From assembly GCA_002899795.1 (NCBI GenBank), contig PPDG01000370.1:1-9151 (forward strand): a DNA stretch of 9,151 nt. Direction: 5' to 3'. The translations under genes and the position numbers were made by a program. Positions 5,197-9,151 of the stretch are shown here, one piece after another. The notes beneath the pieces were generated by a model. The model searched no databases and was not told the DNA's origin. It worked only from the letters and a program-made list of their open reading frames with translations. This DNA is from Desulfobacteraceae bacterium (GTDB lineage Bacteria; Desulfobacterota; Syntrophobacteria; BM002). Position 1 is the stretch's first letter. Every line of letters starts with the position of its first letter.

Positions 5197-5406
5197 ATGT
5201 CTATACAAAGTACTATCGCAGGAACTGCTGGAGTTGGTGCTGGAATTGCCTTTGTTGTTGCCATTCTATGTATTTTACCGGCTCTGTTTCTATGGTCAAT
5301 CAATTCTTTGGCCGAGCTTGGTGGATTGGCGTTCTATGTCGATCATACTCTCTGGAACTACTGGGTATCCCTAGTTTTTCTTGCTTGTATCCGAGGTGGT
5401 AAATAA
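5197..5406 (+). CDS. Membrane protein of unknown function, 69 aa
   Basis: ATG at 5197, with AACAGGAG and a short spacer upstream. An N-terminal Gly/Ala-rich stretch (IAGTAGVGAGIAFVVAIL) runs into a long membrane helix to about residue 33, and a second hydrophobic segment covers about 50-64 (NYWVSLVFLACI), ending RGGK. A longer open frame starting at 5160 overlaps it in another phase but lacks a ribosome site, so this frame is preferred. Small-residue-rich first helices often pack against partners or oligomerise. No holin or channel motif can be named with confidence. Confidence 0.75.
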   Translation: MSIQSTIAGTAGVGAGIAFVVAILCILPALFLWSINSLAELGGLAFYVDHTLWNYWVSLVFLACIRGGK

Positions 5407-5442
5407 TAACATCTAACAAGGGTTCGTCCCTAGGAGATCTAA

Positions 5443-5682
5443 ATGTTGAAAGAAAAAGTAAAGTACGCAAAGCGTTTCATGAACAAAGACCACGATTACG
5501 AGTTCAGCAAGGCTCGTCATCAAGTGCGCGACTTCGGCGCGACATTGATGACACTCCCTGAACTTGAGGCGGGTGTGCGGCGTGCTACTAAGCGTGCTCG
5601 TAAGTCCACTGGCGAGAAGCACGAAATGTATGTAGCCCAGATCAAGGCATACGAGGCTCGTGTGATGTGGTACTCGAAATGA
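5443..5682 (+). CDS. Basic helical protein of unknown function, 79 aa
   Basis: ATG at 5443 preceded by TAGGAG and a seven-base spacer. A short hairpin AGGG-TTCGT-CCCT lies just before the ribosome site. The protein is rich in Lys and Arg: an N-terminal KEKVKYAKRFMNKD, a middle RRATKRARKSTGEKH (residues 46-60) and a helical end QIKAYEARVMWYSK. Predicted largely helical, with a charge that suggests binding to nucleic acid or to an acidic partner. There are no cysteines or catalytic motifs. The stop overlaps the next start (ATGA). Confidence 0.75.
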   Translation: MLKEKVKYAKRFMNKDHDYEFSKARHQVRDFGATLMTLPELEAGVRRATKRARKSTGEKHEMYVAQIKAYEARVMWYSK

Positions 5683-6002
5683 AAATGCTGGTAAAGTTCG
5701 AGTCCGACTGGGCTGATGAATTTAGCGTGTATGCGTTTAAGATCTTCGAACCTCAAGAATGGCGTGATTCTGTGCGACAGTTCAAAAACTCAGAACCAGG
5801 AATGCGTTATTGGAATTTTGGCTCTAACGAAGGTTTTGAAATCGAGGACAGGGACGACTGGCTTAGCAATTACGAGGCCATTCCAATCACTGATCTTGAG
5901 TATGATTCCTATAAACAAGCGTTTGGCGTGGGATGGCGTAATTATGTAGAATTTGGTAACTTTCCCGATCTTGAAGAGATTAATGAGGGGTACGACGAAT
6001 GA
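5679..6002 (+). CDS. Acidic, tryptophan-rich protein of unknown function, 107 aa
   Basis: ATG at 5679 overlaps the upstream stop by four bases. A GTG four codons earlier (5667) is an open alternative, and an ATG two codons later (5685) another; ATGA coupling favours 5679. The product is acidic with many aromatic residues (DWADEF, EWRDS, RYWNFGSNEGF, DDWLSNY, GWRNYVEFGNF) and has no cysteine or membrane segment. It looks like a soluble globular protein that binds another protein, as do some phage inhibitors of host enzymes, but that is conjecture. It contrasts with the basic protein just upstream, which raises the possibility that the two pair by charge. The stop overlaps the next ATG. Confidence 0.74.
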   Translation: MKMLVKFESDWADEFSVYAFKIFEPQEWRDSVRQFKNSEPGMRYWNFGSNEGFEIEDRDDWLSNYEAIPITDLEYDSYKQAFGVGWRNYVEFGNFPDLEEINEGYDE

Positions 6003-6196
6003 AGATAGTTAAAAGCCTGGTGGATTTGCCAGAGTTGCCAGAGAGTGACTCTCATAAATGTACTGTTGAGCTTGAGATTGACATGGAGTATGTAAGTGTA
6101 AATGTCGAAGCTCTCAGTGAAGAAGTGGAATATCTTTATGCAGAAGATTTGCGAATCATTGCAGACCATCTAGATGAGTTGAAAAATAAGTCTTGA
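5999..6196 (+). CDS. Small acidic protein of unknown function, 65 aa
   Basis: ATG at 5999 overlaps the upstream stop (ATGA), with GAGGGG upstream. The sequence splits into a strand-rich first half (KCTVELEIDMEYVSVNVE at about 20-37) and a helical second half (LSEEVEYLYAEDLRIIADHLDELKNKS). One cysteine, no membrane segment. The last codons overlap the -35 box of the next promoter (TTGACT at 6193), as also happens at 4437, so the end of this gene and the next promoter have evolved together. Not recognised. Confidence 0.74.
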   Translation: MKIVKSLVDLPELPESDSHKCTVELEIDMEYVSVNVEALSEEVEYLYAEDLRIIADHLDELKNKS

Positions 6197-6221
6197 CTTT
6201 ATTTCTCCCTCGTTGTATAAT
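6193..6221 (+). promoter_or_regulatory. Sigma70-type promoter inside an inverted repeat
   Basis: TTGACT at 6193-6198, 17-base spacer, TATAAT at 6216-6221, followed by AATCTATAAACAAT and GAGGGAG, the ribosome site of the gene at 6251. The spacer and the leader are inverted copies of each other (see the repeat at 6198-6249). Confidence 0.88.
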
Positions 6222-6249
6222 AATCTATAAACAATGAGGGAGAAATAAA
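6198..6249. repeat. 18-base inverted repeat around the -10 box
   Basis: TTTATTTCTCCCTCGTTG (6198-6215) and CAATGAGGGAGAAATAAA (6232-6249) are complementary at 17 of 18 positions; the exception (6212 with 6235) is a G-T pair. The 16 bases between them are the -10 box and the conserved TATAAA box. In RNA made from an upstream promoter the arms would form a long hairpin covering the ribosome site at 6236-6242; RNA started at this promoter lacks the left arm. As DNA it could also be an operator. Confidence 0.85.
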
Positions 6250-6250
6250 A

Positions 6251-6421
6251 ATGACAGTAAAAGAATTGAAAGCGTTAGTAGATGTAGCCATAGCCTGGGG
6301 TATGGAAGACGCTCCAATACTGATAAATGATGGTAGAGATGGTGAGTCTCAGTGGCTTAAGGTTACTATTGTTGCAGATCGTAAAGAGGATAAAACTCCA
6401 ATCCTAAGAGTGGTGCAATGA
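6251..6421 (+). CDS. Small phage protein with MTVKEL opening, 56 aa
   Basis: ATG at 6251 after GAGGGAG and an eight-base spacer. The sequence MTVKELKALVDVAIAWGMED, then PILINDGRDG and a closing strand, follows a plan seen in many small phage proteins: an MTVxEL helix, a strand that ends in a D-G turn, and a final beta hairpin. Their function is not known to me. No cysteines or membrane segment. The stop overlaps the next ATG by four bases. Its translation may depend on which promoter made the transcript, because of the inverted repeat at 6198-6249. Confidence 0.78.
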   Translation: MTVKELKALVDVAIAWGMEDAPILINDGRDGESQWLKVTIVADRKEDKTPILRVVQ

Positions 6422-6699
6422 AATACTTTAAAGTAAAGTTCTACGACAGCGACCATGGGGGTATGAGGACTGAGTTAACTAAAGTAATTAACTTTAGAGG
6501 TACTTGGGAAGAAGTAGTTGCCCTTATTGAAGGTACACTATCTCCGTGGGGTTTCTATTACAAGGTCAATGATATTCCTTGCCACGGTAGCGCAGTTGTC
6601 CAAGAGGTTAACGAAAACATATACAAAACTGAAATAGAGCTTGAGATGGTGCAAGCTAAACTCGATCAACTTTACTGGGAGCTAGGGCGAAAATGGTAG
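6418..6699 (+). CDS. Protein of unknown function with helical C-terminus, 93 aa
   Basis: ATG at 6418 overlaps the upstream stop (ATGA). The first part (MKYFKVKFYDSDHGGMRTEL) looks like a beta hairpin, the middle (FRGTWEEVVALIEGTLSPWGFYYKVNDI) like helix plus strand, and residues 62-93 (QEVNENIYKTEIELEMVQAK and following) form a long charged helix that could be a coiled coil. One cysteine at 55. Not recognised. It overlaps the next gene by seven bases, so the three genes from 6251 to 6995 are one coupled set. Confidence 0.76.
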   Translation: MKYFKVKFYDSDHGGMRTELTKVINFRGTWEEVVALIEGTLSPWGFYYKVNDIPCHGSAVVQEVNENIYKTEIELEMVQAKLDQLYWELGRKW

Positions 6700-6995
6700 A
6701 TAGAAAAATAACTGAAAGATTTATTGACTATGCCAGAGGAACTTGCGCTTCTAATAGTGAGATATGTAGCACATTAGAAATTGAGGACGAGGATTCTATT
6801 GACTGGGGAATGGTTGATGAGGAACTCTTCCGCTGTGAGGGATGTTACTGGTGGTGCGAGATTCATGAGATGGATGACAATGGCGACTGCCAGGACTGCT
6901 CTACTATTGTTGAGTGTCAGACCTGCTACGGAATGTTTGAGTCGAATGATATGATCGGAGAACTTTGTCAGGATTGCTACGACGAGGCTGATTGA
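6693..6995 (+). CDS. Acidic protein with four CxxC pairs (zinc-binding), 100 aa
   Basis: ATG at 6693 lies inside the end of the upstream gene; the ribosome site is weak (AGGGCGAAA), consistent with coupled translation. Nine of its eleven cysteines fall in the second half: C48xxC51 (plus C55), C66xxC69, C75xxC78 and C92xxC95. The three later pairs repeat a CQDC/CQTC pattern (GDCQDCS, VECQTCYG, ELCQDCYDE). This suggests two zinc ribbons in tandem or one cross-braced module of the RING/treble-clef sort. The first 45 residues are acidic and helical. Very low pI for a zinc protein points to a protein partner rather than DNA. It is the last gene before the large non-coding region. Confidence 0.76.
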   Translation: MVDRKITERFIDYARGTCASNSEICSTLEIEDEDSIDWGMVDEELFRCEGCYWWCEIHEMDDNGDCQDCSTIVECQTCYGMFESNDMIGELCQDCYDEAD

Positions 6996-7004
6996 AAAAA
7001 GTTC

Positions 7005-7033
7005 TTGACAAAACAGCTGAAAAAGGTTATAAT
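7005..7033 (+). promoter_or_regulatory. Sigma70-type promoter of the large non-coding region
   Basis: TTGACA at 7005-7010, spacer AAACAGCTGAAAAAGGT (17), TATAAT at 7028-7033, then AGTTTATAAAGAATTGGGGA. One base differs from the promoter at 4437-4465 between -35 and -10. Transcription would start near 7040. The remnant GGGGA is only two bases from the next ATG (7056), too near to serve as a ribosome site. Confidence 0.9.
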
Positions 7034-7039
7034 AGTTTA

Positions 7040-7830
7040 TAAAGAATTGGGGACAATGAAACGCTCATGTAGCAAAAGTAATTGGTCTCAATAACGCCCC
7101 CATAAGCATGGGTCAAATGCTGGAGTCCGGTATCCTAAAAACCGGACGTTATGATGCGTCGTGATCGCATCCGGTGCTTACCTAGGGTACACTACCGGCT
7201 GGTATCATATCCGGCGAAACTGAATCCTACGCGAAGGCGGGCAATTCGAAAAGGCTCGAAGAACGCAGGCACTGTCCATGTCTGGCTGACTCGTGGTAGG
7301 CATACTGCATCAGAAAAGAACCTTGGCAGGTTCAAGGACAAAATTTAAAGGGGGAATTTCGGCATACCTTGTTAGCCCTTACTATGGATAGGTACTCATA
7401 GAGAAGCCTATGACGTTAAACCGAACTAAGCGATGCTTTCCGTAAGATCTCCTTACGAGAAGTCCCACCGTCAGGACTGGACTTTCAAAACATGTGGACT
7501 GACCGAGTAGTTTCTCCTCCAAGTTTTCTACTCGAACCGCCCGTAGGATTTATTCCTAAACTGTGGCGGTGGCTGTACTCACTACCTTTTAATGAGTGAG
7601 CGTTATGGGCAATATCGTCAAACTAGCCTGGGGTGCGAACTGAAACTTCCCCGACCTTGCAACTAGCTTGGCCTAAACACACGACAGTAGGATGGACACC
7701 CTTAAACGTCTAGCAGTCCTCAACCGAGCTTCTCGCCTTAATAGTAGGAGTGAAAAACGTCGAGGAGAGCACAGGAAACTCTTAAACCTGGGTGAAATGC
7801 CTCTGACTTACGTAGTCGGGGGCATTTCTG
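7040..7830 (+). ncRNA. Candidate giant structured non-coding RNA (GOLLD/ROOL-like), about 790 nt
   Basis: About 790 bases follow a strong promoter without a credible gene; the only sizeable frame (7151-7348) has no ribosome site and crosses several hairpins. Perfect stems visible by eye include 7125-7131/7141-7147, 7153-7158/7166-7171, 7171-7175/7194-7198 around 7179-7182/7186-7189, 7245-7249/7256-7260, 7318-7322/7329-7333, 7396-7401/7408-7413, 7441-7446/7452-7457, 7504-7510/7528-7534, 7536-7541/7565-7570 around 7544-7548/7554-7558, 7578-7583/7595-7600 and a 15-pair stem at 7794-7828. Bases 7141-7200 are 34/60 G+C, high for this window. Size, phage setting and own promoter match the GOLLD class best (about 800 nt; ROOL is nearer 600); both are known from phages and have been reported to form RNA-only cages. 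Class membership is inference; a group I or II intron is less likely because no interrupted gene flanks it. Confidence 0.6.
7794..7828 (+). repeat. 15-pair hairpin closing the large non-coding region
   Basis: GAAATGCCTCTGACT (7794-7808) pairs along its whole length with AGTCGGGGGCATTTC (7814-7828), two pairs being G-T, around the loop TACGT. No run of T follows (TGCATTTAACTC), so it is not a textbook terminator. It is more likely the 3' end stem of the RNA or a barrier against exonucleases. It lies 12 bases before the next -35 box. Confidence 0.8.
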
Positions 7831-7840
7831 CATTTAACTC

Positions 7841-7869
7841 TTGACATTTTTCCTCAATCTTGATATAAT
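7841..7869 (+). promoter_or_regulatory. Sigma70-type promoter of the zinc ribbon-PHP unit
   Basis: TTGACA at 7841-7846, 17-base spacer, TATAAT at 7864-7869, then GGACTATAAACGAAT and GGGAGAG, the ribosome site of the gene at 7899. It begins directly after the last hairpin of the non-coding region. Confidence 0.88.
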
Positions 7870-7898
7870 GGACTATAAACGAATGGGAGAGAATAAAA

Positions 7899-8069
7899 AT
7901 GAAAAGAACTGTAGCTGATCTCATTAAAGAAATGTTTGCCAACACCAATATTCTATGGTGTAAAGATTGTGGCCATGAGTGGCAAGATGTTGCTTCAGAG
8001 TGTGAAGAAGGCACTCTAGTGTGCCACTGGTGCGGTAGCGAGTCTGTAGAGAACCTATCTAAAGAGTAA
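7899..8069 (+). CDS. Zinc ribbon protein, 56 aa
   Basis: ATG at 7899 with GGGAGAG and a short A-rich spacer upstream; first gene after the promoter at 7841. A helical start (MKRTVADLIKEMFANTN) leads into a textbook zinc ribbon: C21xxC24 (LWCKDCGHEWQ) and C42xxC45 (VCHWCGSESV), 17 residues apart, with an extra cysteine at 35. One zinc ion would be bound by the four paired cysteines. Such ribbons usually touch nucleic acid or a polymerase. A nucleic-acid role would fit the phosphoesterase gene 14 bases downstream, but no partner can be shown. Confidence 0.8.
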   Translation: MKRTVADLIKEMFANTNILWCKDCGHEWQDVASECEEGTLVCHWCGSESVENLSKE

Positions 8070-8083
8070 AATTGAGGTGTATA

Positions 8084-8776
8084 ATGTCTTACAAAATCAA
8101 TCTACATGCCCACTCTAGGTACAGTGACGGGTGTAATACCATCAGAGAAATGGCAATACAGAGCCAGGACTTAGGATTCTCTGCGTGCGTTATCACTGAC
8201 CATGTGTATCGCAAAGAGGAGGGTGCTCCTAACTCTTGGGGTATGGATATGATTAAACTCACCGCTGCGTGCAAAGAGGCTCAAACTGTTTCTAACTCTT
8301 TACGGTATCCTGTGATCATAGGCGGAGAATTCACTATTGGGTACGGTGAAGAAATCCTAGTGTATGGACTAGAGGCAGTTAAAGAGCTTATGTGTAGGCG
8401 AGATCGTAAGTATGAGATAGACTATGATGATCTACGGGATGTACGTAGGATGTTTAACTGTGCCGCTATCATAGCACATCCAATACATCCTAGCGCATTC
8501 ATCTATGAAGATGCAGTTGACGGGTTCGAACTTTATAACGGAGGCACTCCTATGTTTAACGATCGACCTATCCCTAGACACTTCTCCCATTTAACCCCTT
8601 GGGGCAACTCCGACGCTCATTTTGATTATGGGCTGAGTAATGGTTGGAATGTAGTCCCTATTGATGTAAAATGTGAGTATGATCTGATCGACCTAATCAA
8701 AAACCATGCTCCTAGTCTGATACACGTTACAAGTGCCAGAACTCTGGGAGACCTAATGATGGAGGCAACTGCATGA
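8084..8776 (+). CDS. PHP-domain metal-dependent phosphoesterase, 230 aa
   Basis: The polymerase-and-histidinol-phosphatase fold, a TIM-like barrel with two or three metal ions that cleaves phosphate esters. All family motifs are present in order: H8xH10 (NLHAHSRYSDG, with D15), D39H40 (VITDHV), E82 (GGEFT), H132 (IIAHPIH), E149 (GFELYN) and D177xH179 (GNSDAH). At 230 residues it is about the size of a stand-alone PHP enzyme such as the nucleotide/oligonucleotide phosphatases of the YciV/RNase AM group, and too short to be part of a DNA polymerase. The substrate is unknown; oligonucleotide or nucleotide phosphates are likely in a phage. Start: ATG at 8084 with GAGGTG upstream, preferred to an in-frame TTG at 8072 without one. 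It overlaps the next gene by four bases. Confidence 0.92.
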   Translation: MSYKINLHAHSRYSDGCNTIREMAIQSQDLGFSACVITDHVYRKEEGAPNSWGMDMIKLTAACKEAQTVSNSLRYPVIIGGEFTIGYGEEILVYGLEAVKELMCRRDRKYEIDYDDLRDVRRMFNCAAIIAHPIHPSAFIYEDAVDGFELYNGGTPMFNDRPIPRHFSHLTPWGNSDAHFDYGLSNGWNVVPIDVKCEYDLIDLIKNHAPSLIHVTSARTLGDLMMEATA

Positions 8777-9009
8777 TCTATTTCTACTACGATTCTTACC
8801 CTATTATCCCTGAACCCTGCTTCTACTGGTCACCAGATAGGCGTAGAGGCCAGCGTAGAGCTAATGAGAAGACTCATCGGTTTTGGGCCAGGAATCCTCA
8901 GTTGTCCTGCACTAGACGAGGCTCTATTGGCTCGTCTAGAGCGGGGTCTCAACGACCTACACTCATTCGCAAGCGTTGCATTGGCGAACTAAAGGAGGAC
9001 ATTGTATGA
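8773..9009 (+). CDS. Arginine-rich protein of unknown function, 78 aa
   Basis: ATG at 8773 overlaps the PHP stop (ATGA), and its stop overlaps the next ATG in the same way; both junctions support a real gene. The first 20 residues are aromatic and proline-bearing (MIYFYYDSYPIIPEPCFYWS). The rest is very basic: 13 arginines, clustered in DRRRGQRRA, TRRGSIGSSR and LIRKR, with Ser and Gly between. This low-complexity basic tail suggests binding to RNA or DNA. No recognised fold. A perfect nine-base inverted repeat (8912-8920 with 8931-8939) lies within the coding sequence for TRRGSIGSSR. Confidence 0.66.
   Translation: MIYFYYDSYPIIPEPCFYWSPDRRRGQRRANEKTHRFWARNPQLSCTRRGSIGSSRAGSQRPTLIRKRCIGELKEDIV
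8912..8939. repeat. Nine-base inverted repeat within a gene
   Basis: CTAGACGAG (8912-8920) and CTCGTCTAG (8931-8939) are perfectly complementary, with the ten-base loop GCTCTATTGG. No T-run follows, so it is not a terminator. It lies in the Arg-rich gene at 8773 and could form a hairpin in its mRNA. Confidence 0.7.
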
Positions 9010-9092
9010 GAATAATTGAGGGATTATTGGTAATTGGGCTATCCTGCTGGCTTATCTTTCTAACTTTAACCAATCTGGGAGCATTTAGGTAA
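9006..9092 (+). CDS. Tiny membrane peptide, 28 aa
   Basis: ATG at 9006 has an excellent Shine-Dalgarno site (AAAGGAGG, seven bases upstream) and overlaps the upstream stop. After MRIIEG the product is a single hydrophobic helix (residues 7-24, LLVIGLSCWLIFLTLTNL) ending GAFR. Stop and next start share an A (TAATG). Its size is far below usual gene-calling limits, but the ribosome site and both overlaps support it. Function unknown. Confidence 0.6.
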   Translation: MRIIEGLLVIGLSCWLIFLTLTNLGAFR

Positions 9093-9151
9093 TGAATGAC
9101 GCTAACGACAAGAAATTTCAGGAAATTAACGACCGTATCGACCTAATGGAG
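9092..9151 (+). CDS. 5' end of a protein of unknown function, cut by the window edge
   Basis: ATG at 9092 shares its A with the upstream TAA; GGGAG lies upstream. Twenty codons are visible to the window edge with no stop: MNDANDKKFQEINDRIDLME, a charged, helix-forming start of coiled-coil type. Another ATG at 9096 is in a frame closed after 17 codons. Nothing more can be said without the rest of the gene. Confidence 0.6.
   Translation, partial: MNDANDKKFQEINDRIDLME

Noticed and set aside
5160..5402. Rightward frame of 80 codons starting inside the 5033 gene
   Set aside because: Out of phase with the 5197 gene, which has a proper ribosome site and a coherent membrane protein.
7056..7094. Twelve-codon frame just after the promoter at 7005
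   Set aside because: GGGGA is only two bases from the ATG, too close for normal initiation; it looks like a remnant of the common promoter-leader module.
7151..7348. Open frame of 65 codons with a very basic product
   Set aside because: No ribosome site precedes it, the composition reflects local G+C-rich hairpins, and it runs through at least four stems of the proposed RNA.
7040..7830. Group I or group II intron in place of a free-standing RNA
   Set aside because: The region has its own promoter, is not flanked by halves of a split gene, and shows no clear intron core; the HNH gene is far off on the other strand.
1..9151. CRISPR array, insertion sequence or attachment site
   Set aside because: No regularly spaced repeats, transposase gene or paired end repeats are visible.

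Overview
The window looks like a piece of a tailed-phage genome, most likely an early or accessory region. The genes are short (28 to 322 codons) and tightly packed. Many stop and start codons overlap (ATGA, TAATG, TGATG or TAGTG), Shine-Dalgarno sites are strong, and several products belong to types common in phages: HNH nuclease, 3D-domain protein, small zinc proteins, one- or two-helix membrane peptides and acidic orphans. There are no structural or replication genes to place it further. Transcription appears to rely on the host housekeeping sigma factor: eight near-perfect TTGACA-N17-TATAAT promoters are visible. The host cannot be determined from this sequence.

Layout. Bases 1-1850 are read leftward. 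One promoter (1822-1850) drives an acidic protein, a membrane peptide, an HNH nuclease and a conserved phage protein. A second (617-645) drives a coiled-coil protein, a membrane peptide and a gene cut by the window edge. A divergent control region (about 1793-1957) separates this from the rightward part. The rightward units are: (i) 1958-3599, a 3D-domain envelope protein, an acidic orphan and a radical SAM enzyme; (ii) 3670-4440, four small overlapping genes, two rich in cysteine; (iii) 4437-6196, a structured leader, a small gene, a second structured RNA and five more small genes; (iv) 6251-6995, three genes ending in a four-CxxC protein; (v) about 7040-7830, a promoter followed by nearly 800 bases with no credible gene but a dense series of perfect hairpins; (vi) 7899 to the end, a zinc ribbon protein, a PHP phosphoesterase, an Arg-rich protein, a membrane peptide and a truncated gene.

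The most striking element is (v), a candidate giant structured non-coding RNA. Its size, phage setting, own promoter and lack of coding potential resemble the large ornate RNA classes GOLLD and ROOL, but class membership cannot be settled by eye. Its promoter is almost the same, base for base, as the one in front of the structured leader in (iii), while the other promoters have unrelated spacers. Two smaller RNA structures (4531-4605 and 4920-5018) have tRNA-acceptor-like closing helices but are not canonical tRNAs. The promoter at 6193-6221 lies inside an 18-base inverted repeat that would hide the ribosome-binding site in read-through transcripts only.
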